A stretch of DNA of 57,483 nt from Candidatus Omnitrophota bacterium (GCA_024542985.1 JAMXCX010000004.1:1-57483); one strand, 5' to 3'. Shown: positions 21,107 to 31,691, counted from the first letter of the stretch. A program made the numbers and translations. The notes: generated from the letters alone by a model not told the origin.

Positions 21107-21724
21107 TTATCGGCTTCGAGGTAAAATTTCAAGAAGCTCAGTAGCCGCTCTTTCAGCCTCAAGAGTAGCTAGATTAACTCTGTGGACAAAATAATTATAC
21201 ATAATATAGGTAGGGATAGCGACGAATAAACCAGCTACTGTGGTCAAAAGAGCTTCCCATATTCCTCCTGCCAAATCCGCAGGGTTAACAAGCCCAACTT
21301 TTACTGCTTTTTGTTCAATAATATAGAAACATTTTACTAAACCCACCACGGTCCCTAAAAGGCCAAGCAATGGTGAAATATGCGCTATGGTACCCAAGAA
21401 ATTCAAGCCTCGCTCTAACTTAGGCATTTCATACAAAGAAGCATTCTCCATTACTTCCCGCATTACATCCTTTTCCTCTCCGTAATGGCTAAGCCCGGAT
21501 TTTAAGATATTGGTGACGTAAAATGGTTTTTTTTCACAGGAATCAATAGCTTCTGTAATCTCGCGCTTGCGGACTAAATCCAATATGGGTGATAAAACAG
21601 GCATCTTATTGCTTCTGATGTTCCAGTAAAAAAATAGCCTCTCTATTATAATCGCCATAGAAAATATGGAACATAAAAATATCGGTATAATCAATAAACC
21701 ACTTTTAGCTATCAATCCCCACAT
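21107..21724 (-). CDS. MotA/TolQ/ExbB proton channel family protein
   Basis: Inner-membrane proton channel partner of the adjacent ExbD, 205 aa. Three transmembrane segments are visible: about residues 9-30, 106-128 (LGTIAHISPLLGLLGTVVGLV) and 150-175 (WEALLTTVAGLFVAIPTYI). The GLLGTVxG and TTxAGLxxAIP motifs define the family. A strong AAGGAGG ribosome binding site precedes the ATG. The periplasmic TPR gene directly upstream suggests a Tol-like envelope complex. Confidence 0.93.
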   Translation of the reverse strand: MWGLIAKSGLLIIPIFLCSIFSMAIIIERLFFYWNIRSNKMPVLSPILDLVRKREITEAIDSCEKKPFYVTNILKSGLSHYGEEKDVMREVMENASLYEMPKLERGLNFLGTIAHISPLLGLLGTVVGLVKCFYIIEQKAVKVGLVNPADLAGGIWEALLTTVAGLFVAIPTYIMYNYFVHRVNLATLEAERAATELLEILPRSR

Positions 21725-21764
21725 AGAACTTCCTCCTTAGATAATATTACCAGCCAAAATTTCG

Positions 21765-24215
21765 CTATCTGTTTTCTAATTTTTTTAACCTTATTTGGGC
21801 TACCCTGGATTCCTTAACTTTTAATTTAATTATTTGCCTGTAGGTTTTTTTAGCAGCCTCTATATTGGATTTACTCTCGTAAATCCCCGCTATCCGAAAA
21901 TATGCCCTAATTTTATAGCCTCCAGCCCCTTCGTTAACAAGCCCGGTTCTTCTGCCAGGAGAAGAATGTATAAGTTTAAGATACTCATCTATCGCATTTT
22001 GGGAGCGGCCAGACTTCTCCAAACAAAGCGCAAGCGAGAATCTTATCTCGGCACCATCAATACCTTTATTTATAGCCTTCTTAAAAAACTTAATAGCCTC
22101 ATGGTATCGTTTGATTTCTCTAAGAAGATTAGCTTTATCAACTAACGCAATTTTAGAGACAGATGACTCGGATCTTATCAATTCATCATAAAAACCCAGA
22201 GCTTTCTCATACTTTTTTTTCCGGGTAAAAATCTTAGCTAAGTACATCTTTGCTTTAAAGGCCGAGGATGTTTCCTTTTGCGCTAACTCCTCAAAATAAC
22301 GCTGGGCTTTATCGATTTCTTCCTTTTCCATATAAAGACGCCCTAAAGAAATTGCGGCTTCATCAGTCCAAATCGAATCCTTATGTTTTTCGATAATATC
22401 CTTGTAATATTTTTCAGCAACACGATAATCCCTATCTTTTTCATGCAACCCTCCCAAATACAAAATCACAGAAGCTGCGTACTGCGATTTTGGATATCGA
22501 CTCAGGAAATCCCTCCAGGCCTTTTCAGCCCCTTCGAATAAGTTTAAATTTAGATATGCATTTCCTACGTCAATGGCAGCGAGCTCTTTTGTTTTTTTAT
22601 TTTCGGATTTAGCGGCTACTTTTTTAAAAATCGCCAAAGCCTTACGATAATCCTTATCATTAAATAAACACTTTCCGTAAAGATAATTAGCTTCCCATAT
22701 TAACTCTGAATGACTGTATTCGCTTATGAATTCGCGCAACAGAACCTTGGCCTCGGAAAAGTTCTGTTGAGAAAAGTAACCCACGGCTAAATAATATTGA
22801 GCCTGGGGAATGAATTTTGAAGAAGGAAATTTATCTTTAAAATTATTTAAAACAAGAAAGGCTTTTTCCAAATTCTTTGCCTTTAACAAAACCATGCCAA
22901 TTTGAAACTGGATGTAATCAGCATGGACAGTATTAGAGTTTTCTTCCAGAATTCGATTATATACGGTCAAAGCTTTATCATATTTACCGGTTTCTTGATA
23001 AGCATCGGCAATCTGAATTTGTGAGCCCACCTTAACTACAGGATCATTCTCAAAAACAAGAGTAAATTTAAATTCATCTATCGCTTTCTTAAATTCACCG
23101 CTCTTCAGATAAGACCAGGCCAATCCATAGTGAGCCTTGTTAAATACACCCGCATATTGAGGAGGTTTAAAATTTTCTAGAACATATTTATAAGCACTGA
23201 CAGCATCATTTACTCTACCCATCTCATACAAGAGATCAGCCCTATTTAAATAAACGCTTGAGGAAAACTTTCCGTAAGGATAATCTCGCAATACGGCATT
23301 AAAAATATCTAAAGCCCGATTATAATCTTTTAGTTTAAAATAGTAAATACCTTGAGAAAAGAAACGCAATTGCTCATCTCCAATCTTAGCAATGATATCT
23401 TTGGACTTTATACTAATTCCCTTCTCAAGGTAGCTAAAAGCTAACCCTTGATAACACAAATCAACAAAATCTAAAGTTTTATTTGTCAATAAAGAACCTT
23501 GATAATTCTCTATGGCTTTATCCCATTCACCCTGGCCATAATAACTTTCCCCTAAATAAAAATAAGCTTTTTCTTTTATGTTTCCGCCTGGAAAATATTT
23601 AATATACTCCTCAGCCAAAGAAATAACTTTTTGGGATTCTTTCCCGCGAAAATATAGATTTAATAATTTAGAGTACGCCGCATCTTGTATTCCTTTGTCT
23701 GGACTTACATTAATAATCTTTGTTAAGATTTTTTGCGCTTCCTCAATCTCGCCAAGCTCAACATCAATATCAGCGAGCAAATAATATACCCTCCAAAAAA
23801 GCTGAGAATGCGGATAATCGTCAATGATCCGCTGGGCATAAACAGCAGACTCATCTAGATTTCTGTTTTTAAAATTGATCACTGCCAACCAGTAATAAAC
23901 CTGGTCGATAAGATTGTGCCTTATTTTCTTTCGTTCAATTTCGGCAAGAATTTCTAAAGCTAGCGGGTAGTTCTTCCTGTGATAATGAGACCGGGCTATA
24001 TATAATTTAGCCTTATAGAGCCGGTTACTATTCGAAAAATCTTCGACAAACCTTTGAAAAAGTGATAGCGCGACATTATAGAATCCATCATTAAAAGCCG
24101 TAACTGCGATATAATATCTCTCATCTTCTCTCTCTAGAGAAAACCCTTTAAAGGGAATAAGGGAAAACACAATCAAAGCCACGATAAAAATATAACTTTT
24201 TGCTCTTATCTTCAT
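21765..24215 (-). CDS. Secreted tetratricopeptide-repeat protein
   Basis: Periplasmic or outer-membrane-associated protein of about 816 aa, made almost entirely of TPR units after an N-terminal signal peptide (MKIRAKSYIFIVALIVFSLIPFKGFS). Repeats recur about every 34-37 residues with the W/Y-LG-Y-A-F-P pattern, e.g. YYLGESYYGQGEWDKAIENY and YLAVGYFSQQNFSEA. The position before exbB/exbD suggests a scaffold role like YbgF/CpoB in Tol-Pal systems, though it is far larger. The ATG at 24215 follows GAAGGA and starts the signal peptide; a longer frame from 24257 is less likely. Confidence 0.85.
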   Translation of the reverse strand: MKIRAKSYIFIVALIVFSLIPFKGFSLEREDERYYIAVTAFNDGFYNVALSLFQRFVEDFSNSNRLYKAKLYIARSHYHRKNYPLALEILAEIERKKIRHNLIDQVYYWLAVINFKNRNLDESAVYAQRIIDDYPHSQLFWRVYYLLADIDVELGEIEEAQKILTKIINVSPDKGIQDAAYSKLLNLYFRGKESQKVISLAEEYIKYFPGGNIKEKAYFYLGESYYGQGEWDKAIENYQGSLLTNKTLDFVDLCYQGLAFSYLEKGISIKSKDIIAKIGDEQLRFFSQGIYYFKLKDYNRALDIFNAVLRDYPYGKFSSSVYLNRADLLYEMGRVNDAVSAYKYVLENFKPPQYAGVFNKAHYGLAWSYLKSGEFKKAIDEFKFTLVFENDPVVKVGSQIQIADAYQETGKYDKALTVYNRILEENSNTVHADYIQFQIGMVLLKAKNLEKAFLVLNNFKDKFPSSKFIPQAQYYLAVGYFSQQNFSEAKVLLREFISEYSHSELIWEANYLYGKCLFNDKDYRKALAIFKKVAAKSENKKTKELAAIDVGNAYLNLNLFEGAEKAWRDFLSRYPKSQYAASVILYLGGLHEKDRDYRVAEKYYKDIIEKHKDSIWTDEAAISLGRLYMEKEEIDKAQRYFEELAQKETSSAFKAKMYLAKIFTRKKKYEKALGFYDELIRSESSVSKIALVDKANLLREIKRYHEAIKFFKKAINKGIDGAEIRFSLALCLEKSGRSQNAIDEYLKLIHSSPGRRTGLVNEGAGGYKIRAYFRIAGIYESKSNIEAAKKTYRQIIKLKVKESRVAQIRLKKLENR

Positions 24216-24265
24216 ATCCTTCGCCCCGAACTCAAAAGCCTTAAAGTTTCCCCGCATCGAGATAA

Positions 24266-27073
24266 TTATTTTTTTTGTGTTCTTTTCCTTAGTTTGGTTT
24301 TTAAAAATTTGCCGGTATATGACATTTTATTGGAAGCAATATCCTCAGGCGAACCGCAAGCAACAATATTACCCCCACCTTCTCCGCCCTCTGGGCCCAA
24401 GTCTATTACATAATCAGCACATTTTATCACATCCAAATTATGTTCGATAATTAAAATAGTATTTCTTTTATCCACTAATCGCTGTAATACAGAAAGAAGT
24501 TTTTTGACATCATCAAAATGCAAACCAGTCGTTGGCTCGTCAAAAATATAAAGAGTTTTGCCTGTTGCTTTCTTGCGCAACTGAGACGCCAATTTGATTC
24601 TCTGAGCTTCACCGCCGGAAAGGGTAGTTGCAGACTGACCTAAGCCGATATAGCCTAAACCTACATCTTTTAGAGTTTGTAAAACATTTTTTACCCGGGG
24701 AAAATTAACAAATAACTCATAGGCTTCATCTACATTCATTACCAGCACATCGGATATGTTTTTTCCCTTTAGCTTTACTTCCAGAGTTTGTTTATTGAAC
24801 CTCTTGCCTGCACAAATCCCGCAAGGCACATATACATCCGGCAAAAAATGCATCTCTATTCTTTTTGTGCCTTCCCCCCGGCAAGCTTCACACCTTCCTC
24901 CCGCAACATTAAAGCTAAAGCGTGAAGTTTTGTATCCCCGCATCCTAGCCTCCGGCAGACGGCTAAAAATCTCTCTTATGTAAGTAAATACCCCCGTATA
25001 TGTCGAAGGATTGGAACGAGGAGTCCTGCCGATAGGGGTTTGATCTACAATGATCACTTTATCAATATTTTTTAAACCGTCAATCTTTTTGACTTTACCC
25101 GGTTTCTGACGCGAATCGTAAAGATTACGCGCTAGAGTTTTGTAAAGTACATCTTCAACTAACGTCGATTTACCTGAACCCGAAACTCCGGTAACACAAA
25201 CAAAAGACTCTAGAGGAATCTTTACTTCTATATTTTTTAAATTGTGCTCGCAAGCTCCTCGTATATATAAGGCAGGCTTATTCTCATAAATCCTTCTCTC
25301 CAAAGGCAGAGCTATTCGCTCATCCCCTCTTAGATATTTAGCTGTTAAAGTATTGCTGCTAAGTAAATTCTCCTTAGGTCCCGAATAAACAATCCTGCCC
25401 CCTCCTATCCCAGCGCCAGGCCCAAGGTCGATTATCCAATCGCTTGCTTGTATCATCTGTTCATCATGTTCAACAATTATTACTGTATTACCTAGCATTT
25501 TTAACTTTTTTAAAGTATCGATGAGCTTTGCATCATCCCGCGAGTGCAAGCCTATTGTTGGTTCATCAAGAATATATATTACCCCGGAAAGGGATGAACC
25601 AACTTGAGTCGCCAGACGTATCCTCTGAGCTTCTCCGCCGGATAAAGTAAAACTTAATCTGTCCAAAGAAAGATAGGAAAGACCTACGTCAATGCAAAAT
25701 TCAAGACGTCCTTTTATTTCTTTTATAATATAACTGGCTATTTTTTCTTGATAAGCAGTCAGCTTAAGCGAAGAAAAAAAACCAAAACATTCATCAATGC
25801 CCATTCTGACAATATCCCATATTGACTTATCATTAATATATACTGCCAAAGATTCTTTTCTTAGGCGACGGCCCGAACATTGAGGACAGGGTAATTTTGA
25901 CATATATTTGGCGATTTCTGTTTTTCGATATTCGCTGTCTGTAGTCTTAAATATCCTCTCCAGATTAGGAATAACCCCCTCAAAAGGCTTACCCCACACA
26001 TAGGTATCTTCGTCACCATATATAATAGATTTTCTCACTTTCTTAGGCAGCTTACGAAATGCTATATCCATAGAAAATCCTAATTCTTCAGCAAACTCTC
26101 TTAAGAGAGCCCGGTAATACATAATATAACCCCGGCCGCCCCTGCGCCAGACTTCAATCGCCCCTTCTCGCAGAGTTTTACTATCATCAGGCATAATAAG
26201 ATCCCAGTCAAATTCTAGTTTTATACCTAAGCCATTGCAAGAATGACAAGCCCCATAAGGAGAATTAAAAGAAAACATTCTCGGCTGCATTTCCTGTAAA
26301 GATATTCCGCAATGAGTACAACTTAAGTGGGTATTGAAAAAAACCTCATTTCTCGCTGTATCATCATACACCAAGGTATAACCCCCTGAATATTTAAGCG
26401 CAGTTTCAACCGAATCAGCAATTCTCTTTTTGTAATTTGTGCAAACCTTAATCCTATCAACAACTATCTCAATATTGTGCAGTTTGTACTTATCAAGTTT
26501 TATTTTTCCCTCCAGCTCATGTATCTTGCCATCAACCCTGACCCGCACAAACCCTTCTTTAAGCAGCCGTTTAAATAAAGCCTCATATTCACCCTTCTTA
26601 CCCCTAATAACCGGAGAAAGTATCAATATCTTGTGGCCGCAAGAATAAGAAATAACTTTATCAATTATCTCCTCAGAAGTCTGCTTAACAATAGGACGCA
26701 TGCATTTATAACAATAGGGTTTGCCTATACGGGCAAAAAGCAATCTTAGATAATCATAAATCTCTGTCTGGGTAGCGACAATAGAACGGGGGGAACCTCC
26801 GGCTGTCCTCTGTTCAATGGCAATTGCCGGCGAAAGTCCCTCAATATGCTCAACATCAGGCTTTTGCAGCTGGTCTAAAAACTGACGGGCATAGCTAGAT
26901 AGACTCTCTACATACCGGCGCTGGCCTTCAGCATAAATAGTATCAAAAGCCAAAGATGATTTTCCGGAACCGGAAAGTCCGGTAATAACTATTAGTTTAT
27001 TTTTAGGAATTTTTAAGCTAATATTTTTTAAATTATGCTCTTTTGCGCCTCTTATAACTATACAATCGTTCAT
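24266..27073 (-). CDS. uvrA: Excinuclease ABC subunit UvrA
   Basis: Damage-recognition ATPase of nucleotide excision repair, 935 aa, full length. Both ABC modules are complete: Walker [10 protein letters not shown] near residue 33 and GVSGSGKST near residue 625, two LSGGEAQRI signatures, and two Walker B ILDEPT/IFDEPT motifs. Zinc-module cysteines are at CYKC, CTHC/CHSC and CEAC...CGIC. No strong ribosome binding site is seen before the ATG. It lies directly upstream of the TPR gene with an 8-bp gap. Confidence 0.98.
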   Translation of the reverse strand: MNDCIVIRGAKEHNLKNISLKIPKNKLIVITGLSGSGKSSLAFDTIYAEGQRRYVESLSSYARQFLDQLQKPDVEHIEGLSPAIAIEQRTAGGSPRSIVATQTEIYDYLRLLFARIGKPYCYKCMRPIVKQTSEEIIDKVISYSCGHKILILSPVIRGKKGEYEALFKRLLKEGFVRVRVDGKIHELEGKIKLDKYKLHNIEIVVDRIKVCTNYKKRIADSVETALKYSGGYTLVYDDTARNEVFFNTHLSCTHCGISLQEMQPRMFSFNSPYGACHSCNGLGIKLEFDWDLIMPDDSKTLREGAIEVWRRGGRGYIMYYRALLREFAEELGFSMDIAFRKLPKKVRKSIIYGDEDTYVWGKPFEGVIPNLERIFKTTDSEYRKTEIAKYMSKLPCPQCSGRRLRKESLAVYINDKSIWDIVRMGIDECFGFFSSLKLTAYQEKIASYIIKEIKGRLEFCIDVGLSYLSLDRLSFTLSGGEAQRIRLATQVGSSLSGVIYILDEPTIGLHSRDDAKLIDTLKKLKMLGNTVIIVEHDEQMIQASDWIIDLGPGAGIGGGRIVYSGPKENLLSSNTLTAKYLRGDERIALPLERRIYENKPALYIRGACEHNLKNIEVKIPLESFVCVTGVSGSGKSTLVEDVLYKTLARNLYDSRQKPGKVKKIDGLKNIDKVIIVDQTPIGRTPRSNPSTYTGVFTYIREIFSRLPEARMRGYKTSRFSFNVAGGRCEACRGEGTKRIEMHFLPDVYVPCGICAGKRFNKQTLEVKLKGKNISDVLVMNVDEAYELFVNFPRVKNVLQTLKDVGLGYIGLGQSATTLSGGEAQRIKLASQLRKKATGKTLYIFDEPTTGLHFDDVKKLLSVLQRLVDKRNTILIIEHNLDVIKCADYVIDLGPEGGEGGGNIVACGSPEDIASNKMSYTGKFLKTKLRKRTQKK

Positions 27074-27120
27074 TTTATGATTTTCTTAGATATAATGCCT
27101 TTTCCGGCTATATTAACCAG

Positions 27121-27948
27121 CTAACTACCTACCTTAAAATTGGAAAACATTTTCCTAAAGAAATATTGCACAGAAAGAATAGCCAAGGAACTAGTCCGGG
27201 GGTTTAATTTTGAAGGGGTATTTTCAACGGTAACGCTCAATTTAGCCTCTTTAGCCTCTACTATTATACAATGCGTATTCCGCTTTAAATTGGGATTTGC
27301 TTTTATGCATACTTCAACATTTTGGGAAGAAGAAGCCAAAACTAAAATAGCAGCTACATTTACATTCTTAGGAAAATACCTTACCGCCTCTTTAACACTT
27401 CCCTTGAATACCACTTTCTCCTTTTTTAGATTTGTTAAGTTTATTTTTTTTCGTTTTAGATAATCTGCGCCTATAAGTCCCCGGGGAGGCTTTGATGTTA
27501 TCAAAGACACTTTTCTTATACTGCCTAAACTTAATGCGCCCAAGCCGTCTATTCCGGAAATCGCTCCGGAAGGCACGTATATATTTATTTTTGCCTTTTC
27601 CGCTTGAGCCAATAAGGGGAAATTTTCAATCAAGGCACCGGCGCTAAGAATAAGCATATCTTTTTTGTAAAGGAGAGCTCTTTCCAAGATAAATCTCGCT
27701 GCCTCAATTGATGCTGTTTCAACCACTAAATCAACTTTTTTTATTAGCTCCTCAACCTCAACAACTGAAAGCACAGACCGTAATTTTCTTTGTAGTTTAA
27801 CGGCTCGCTGTTGATCTTTATCGGCTAAAGCACATAGATTGATTTTGTCACTTAGCTGACTATCAATAAATAAGGCAAGTCCTTCTCCGATAGCACCACA
27901 GCCTACTATTCCGACTCTTAATCTTTGTGTTAACTTCTTACCCAACAT
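27121..27948 (-). CDS. nadX: L-aspartate dehydrogenase (NAD biosynthesis)
   Basis: NAD(P)-dependent enzyme forming iminoaspartate for quinolinate synthesis, in place of NadB. It is 275 aa. The Rossmann motif is VGIVGCGAIGEGLA; further family blocks are LILSAGALIEN, VPSGAISGIDGL and TSKPPRGLIG. Close packing with panC, folK and nadE (10-bp overlap with panC) gives a cofactor-synthesis operon and supports the assignment. Confidence 0.87.
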   Translation of the reverse strand: MLGKKLTQRLRVGIVGCGAIGEGLALFIDSQLSDKINLCALADKDQQRAVKLQRKLRSVLSVVEVEELIKKVDLVVETASIEAARFILERALLYKKDMLILSAGALIENFPLLAQAEKAKINIYVPSGAISGIDGLGALSLGSIRKVSLITSKPPRGLIGADYLKRKKINLTNLKKEKVVFKGSVKEAVRYFPKNVNVAAILVLASSSQNVEVCIKANPNLKRNTHCIIVEAKEAKLSVTVENTPSKLNPRTSSLAILSVQYFFRKMFSNFKVGS

Positions 27949-28786
27949 TTAATATTATGTTATCAATTAGCCGCGTTCTTCCTATATATACGGCTAAGGC
28001 AACCACAACCTTACCCCTAAGAGTAGTTAATTCTTTTAAGCTATAGGCATCTAATATTTTTATATAATCTATCTTTGTTAAGTCATTATTTTTAATCTCT
28101 TGACGCATTTTATCTAAAATATTTTTTGAGTTTCTTTCGCCTCCCTTTATAGTTTTCTTCGCCAAAGATAAAGCTCTATAAAGGCAAGAGCTGCTTCTTC
28201 TCTGCCTAAGACTCAAGCAACTGTTGCGAGAACTAATTGCCAAACCGTCATTTTCTCTTACCGTAGGCAAAATTTCTATCTTTATAGGAAAATTCAAATC
28301 CCGCACTATTTTTTTTACTATTAAGGCCTGCTGATAGTCTTTCTGGCCAAAATAAGCAATATCCGGATTAACTATGTTAAATAACTTTGTCAAAATAGTG
28401 CAGACCCCTTTGAAATGTCCGGGCCGGGAATACCCGCACAATACTTTACTTAAATTTACTTCTTCAACGTAAACAGAAAAATCAGCAGGATACATTTTAT
28501 CTGCCTGGGCCCAAAATAATAAATTAACTTTCTCCTTTTCCAGCAAATATTCATCTTGGTTCAAATTTCTGGGATACTTTTTGTAATCTTCGCTCCGGCC
28601 AAATTGCAAAGGGTTAATAAATATGCTCACTACTAAAAAATCACACTCTAATCTTGCCTTTCTAACTAGTGATAGATGCCCCTTATGCAAAGCTCCCATA
28701 GTAGGGACAAAACCTACTGTTTTAGCTTTCGCTTTTTCCTTATTTACTGCCCCTTTTACTATATTCACTTTTTTAGTGGTAAGCAT
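27938..28786 (-). CDS. panC: Pantothenate synthetase
   Basis: ATP-dependent condensation of pantoate and beta-alanine for coenzyme A synthesis. It is 282 aa. Family motifs include VPTMGALHKGHLSLV with the HxGH-type nucleotide-binding loop, FINPLQFG, YFGQKDYQQ and SSRNSCL. The start overlaps the folK end by 14 bp; the other end overlaps the aspartate dehydrogenase gene. Confidence 0.96.
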   Translation of the reverse strand: MLTTKKVNIVKGAVNKEKAKAKTVGFVPTMGALHKGHLSLVRKARLECDFLVVSIFINPLQFGRSEDYKKYPRNLNQDEYLLEKEKVNLLFWAQADKMYPADFSVYVEEVNLSKVLCGYSRPGHFKGVCTILTKLFNIVNPDIAYFGQKDYQQALIVKKIVRDLNFPIKIEILPTVRENDGLAISSRNSCLSLRQRRSSSCLYRALSLAKKTIKGGERNSKNILDKMRQEIKNNDLTKIDYIKILDAYSLKELTTLRGKVVVALAVYIGRTRLIDNIILNVG

Positions 28787-29240
28787 CCTGATTATGGCAA
28801 CTCCTGTATTTATCCTTTAAGGCGTCTAATACTGTCTTAATCCCCGGTTCAATCTCAAATAAAGGCCTTAGGACGAAATCGCGCTCAAACATTCGGGGAT
28901 GCGGCACTTTAAGGTTCGGTTCATCAATAATATCTCCTCCGTAGAGAAGAATATCCAAGTCTATTACCCGGGGCGCATTTTTAAATGAGGACTTTCGGCC
29001 TATTTGCCTCTCACACTCTTGCAACAATAATAAAATATCCTCTGCAGACAGCATAGTTATTATCTTTATTACTCCATTTAAATAATCAGGGCCGACTGCT
29101 TTGTGGGCTTTAGTCTCAATAATAGAAGATATTTTTTCAACTGATATTCCTTCTTTGCTCTTCAAGCAACAAATAGCTCTTCTGATGTTATCAGCTCTAT
29201 CCCCTAAATTGGAACCAATACCTATAAAAACTGCCGGCAT
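28773..29240 (-). CDS. folK: 2-amino-4-hydroxy-6-hydroxymethyldihydropteridine pyrophosphokinase
   Basis: HPPK of folate synthesis, 155 aa. The N-terminal IGSNLGDRADNIRRAI loop, the ECERQIGR segment and the catalytic APRVIDLDILLYG motif with VPHPRMFERDFVL all match. It lies 6 bp after nadE and overlaps panC, in the cofactor operon. Confidence 0.95.
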   Translation of the reverse strand: MPAVFIGIGSNLGDRADNIRRAICCLKSKEGISVEKISSIIETKAHKAVGPDYLNGVIKIITMLSAEDILLLLQECERQIGRKSSFKNAPRVIDLDILLYGGDIIDEPNLKVPHPRMFERDFVLRPLFEIEPGIKTVLDALKDKYRSCHNQDAYH

Positions 29241-29246
29241 AATTAG

Positions 29247-30851
29247 TTATTGGAAAAATCGATTAGTAATAGGCATGCGTCTATCTTTTCCAAAAGCGCG
29301 CGGTGTAACCTTTATACCGACCGGAGCCTGACGGCGCTTGTATTCGCTACCATCAATCATCCTGATGACTTTCTTTACTATTTTTTTATCAAACCCGGCC
29401 TTAACTATTTTCTTAAGAGAATAATCATCCTCTACATACAATTTGACAATAGGGTCAAGAATGCCGTAAGAAGGGAGGCTATCGGCATCTTTCTGATTAG
29501 CTCTCAATTCTGCTGACGGCTCTCTCTTTATAACAGAGCTAGGAATAATTTTTTTCTTAGAAATCCTATTTATATAGTGGGCAAGTTTATAGACCAGCAA
29601 TTTCGGCACATCTTTTAAAATACCGAAACCACCGACCATATCGCCATAAAGAGTGCAATAGCCACAAGAAACTTCACTTTTGTTGCCGGTATTAAGAACA
29701 AGATAGCCAAATTTATTGGAAAAAGCCATAAGGATATTGCCTCTAATCCTAGCCTGAATGTTTTCTTCTGTTTTACCGGTTTTTCTACCTTTAAAATAAT
29801 CTTTAAGATTTTTGATATAAGACGAAAAAATTCCTTCTATGCTCACTATACGATATTCTATTCCTAAATTATCGCATATCTTTTTTGCATCGCTGAATGT
29901 ACCCTTAGATGTGTAGCGTGAAGGCATAATTAAAGCGTAAGTATTTCTCTTACCTAAGGCAAGCACAGCTAAAGCTACAACTACCGCAGAATCAATTCCG
30001 CCGCTGACGCCAATAATAACTTTTTTGAAACAATTTTTTCTCACATAATCATAAAGGCCCAAACGCAAAGCAGAAAAAATTTCTTCTTTTTCGGTAATGC
30101 GGATTTTTTGAGAGGAGTATTTTTTCTTTTTGCTTAAATTTACTACCCAAAAATCTTCCTCGAATCTCCTGGCGCACTTGATTACTTTACCGGCTGGGTT
30201 TATAATTTTACTGGTCCCGTCAAAAACAAGGCCGTCTTGGCCCCCCACTAAATTACAATAGACAACAAAACAACCAAGCTCTTTTGCGGCATAAGATAAA
30301 ACTCTTTCCCTCATCTGCACCTTACCTAAATGAAAAGGTGACGCAGAAATGTTAATAAGAAAATCTATTTTCTTAGATTTTAAAACCTGAATATACTCTT
30401 CAGTCCAAACATCTTCACAAATAGTCACTGCAATGTTATAGCCGCTAACAGTAAATATGGGTATTTGTTCTCCTCTCCTGAAATATCTTTTTTCATCAAA
30501 CACACCATAATTAGGCAGACGTATCTTATGATAAATATGCCTTATCTGCTTATTCTGGATAACAGCACAAGAATTATATATTTGACCATTTTGTCTGTCG
30601 GCACAGCCGATAAAAGCGATTATCCCTTTGCATTCTTTGCTTATCAACCTCAAAAACCGTATATTTTCAGAAATAAAATACGGCTTAAGGAGAAGATCTT
30701 CCGGAGGGTATCCTGTCACTGCCAACTCCGGAAAAATAATAAAATCAGCTCTCAATCTTCTTGCTTTTTTTATCGAAGCAATAATTTTAGAGCAATTATG
30801 ATTGAAATCACCCACAATGGAATTGATCTGAGCTAATGCTACCCTAACCAT
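29247..30851 (-). CDS. nadE: Glutamine-dependent NAD+ synthetase
   Basis: Final step of NAD synthesis, amidating deamido-NAD. It is 534 aa with two domains: an N-terminal nitrilase-type glutaminase with the E-K-C triad in FPELAVTGYPPEDL, HKIRLPNYGVFDE and TICEDVW; and a C-terminal synthetase with the ATP-pyrophosphatase loop GVSGGIDSA near residue 283. No Shine-Dalgarno sequence precedes the ATG; a promoter ends 8 bp upstream, pointing to a leaderless mRNA. It is first in the cofactor operon. Confidence 0.96.
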   Translation of the reverse strand: MVRVALAQINSIVGDFNHNCSKIIASIKKARRLRADFIIFPELAVTGYPPEDLLLKPYFISENIRFLRLISKECKGIIAFIGCADRQNGQIYNSCAVIQNKQIRHIYHKIRLPNYGVFDEKRYFRRGEQIPIFTVSGYNIAVTICEDVWTEEYIQVLKSKKIDFLINISASPFHLGKVQMRERVLSYAAKELGCFVVYCNLVGGQDGLVFDGTSKIINPAGKVIKCARRFEEDFWVVNLSKKKKYSSQKIRITEKEEIFSALRLGLYDYVRKNCFKKVIIGVSGGIDSAVVVALAVLALGKRNTYALIMPSRYTSKGTFSDAKKICDNLGIEYRIVSIEGIFSSYIKNLKDYFKGRKTGKTEENIQARIRGNILMAFSNKFGYLVLNTGNKSEVSCGYCTLYGDMVGGFGILKDVPKLLVYKLAHYINRISKKKIIPSSVIKREPSAELRANQKDADSLPSYGILDPIVKLYVEDDYSLKKIVKAGFDKKIVKKVIRMIDGSEYKRRQAPVGIKVTPRAFGKDRRMPITNRFFQ

Positions 30852-30859
30852 AATCGTTT

Positions 30860-30887
30860 ATTATACATTCTTTCCTAACGCAATCAA
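30860..30887 (-). promoter_or_regulatory. Promoter placing nadE on a leaderless transcript
   Basis: TTGATT (30887-30882), a 16-bp spacer, then a perfect TATAAT (30865-30860) on the minus strand. Only 8 bp separate the -10 from the nadE ATG, so transcription should start at or next to the start codon. Confidence 0.6.
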
Positions 30888-31627
30888 GAAGAGCTTCTCT
30901 GGCGATAGAGCATAAAAATACCCGCAGCTATCAAAATGAGAGATATAAATTGAGAAGTAGAGAGAAAAAGAATATAACCCCTGGGGTCACCTCGAAAGAA
31001 CTCCATTACGAATCTAAACAATCCATAAAAAACAAGATAACAAAAGAAAATTTGACCGTCAAACTTCTTAAACTTAATGAAGAAAAAAAGCCCAAAGAAT
31101 ATTAAAAGAAGAACCAAAGACGAAATTAATTGTGTCGGTAGAACTTTCAAGCCCCCAAAACCAGCCGGAGAACTCGGTGGAAAGAGAAGGCATATACCAA
31201 ACTCATAAGCTTTCCCGTAACAGCAACCATAAAAGAAACATCCCAGCCTACCGAACGCGTGGCCTAAAGGAATACCTAAAGCTACACAATCAGCAAATTG
31301 CAAAAAATTAATTTTATATTTCTTGGTCAGAAAATAAAGACAAGCAATGGCAGAGATAATTCCACCATAAAAAACAAAGCCGGTTCGTATCATGGTTAAA
31401 GGAGCCTTTAGAAAATACTGGAATTCTACTAATATATAAAGTATTTTTGCTCCCAAAAACGCAGAAATAATTAGCCAGAAAGCAATATTAGAAAAAATAT
31501 TCTTATCGATACCCTGTTTTTGCGCCTCTCTAGCGGCCACAAAATATCCGGCCACAACCCCTAAAAATACAAAAACACCATAAGTGTAAATCGTAACCGG
31601 ACCTAGTTTAAATAGGATTGGATGCAT
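30884..31627 (-). CDS. lgt: Prolipoprotein diacylglyceryl transferase
   Basis: Inner-membrane enzyme that adds diacylglycerol to lipobox cysteines. It is 247 aa with about seven hydrophobic segments. The N-terminal HPILFKLGPVTIYTYG and the family core GHAFGRLGCFFYGCCYG with its conserved Arg are clear, as is the C-terminal FRFVMEFFRGDPRG. The GRLGCFxxGCCYG form is the variant seen outside Proteobacteria. GAGG lies 9 nt before the ATG. The gene shows that the cell makes lipoproteins. Confidence 0.94.
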   Translation of the reverse strand: MHPILFKLGPVTIYTYGVFVFLGVVAGYFVAAREAQKQGIDKNIFSNIAFWLIISAFLGAKILYILVEFQYFLKAPLTMIRTGFVFYGGIISAIACLYFLTKKYKINFLQFADCVALGIPLGHAFGRLGCFFYGCCYGKAYEFGICLLFPPSSPAGFGGLKVLPTQLISSLVLLLIFFGLFFFIKFKKFDGQIFFCYLVFYGLFRFVMEFFRGDPRGYILFLSTSQFISLILIAAGIFMLYRQRSSS

Positions 31628-31645
31628 TTGTTAAACCTCAAATCA

Positions 31646-31691
31646 GGGGATAGGGTTTAGGGAAATCTATTTTCCCTTAACCCTTATCCCC
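31646..31691. repeat. Long imperfect hairpin at the dtd-lgt junction
   Basis: GGGGATAGGGTTTAGGGAAA (31646-31665) is matched across a 5-nt loop by an inverted copy at 31671-31691 with one or two mismatches. The dtd stop codon lies inside the right arm, so the last residues of Dtd (DKGDKG) are encoded by the repeat. No T-tract follows on either strand, so it may be an mRNA-stabilising or processing hairpin, or an inserted palindrome. Confidence 0.65.
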
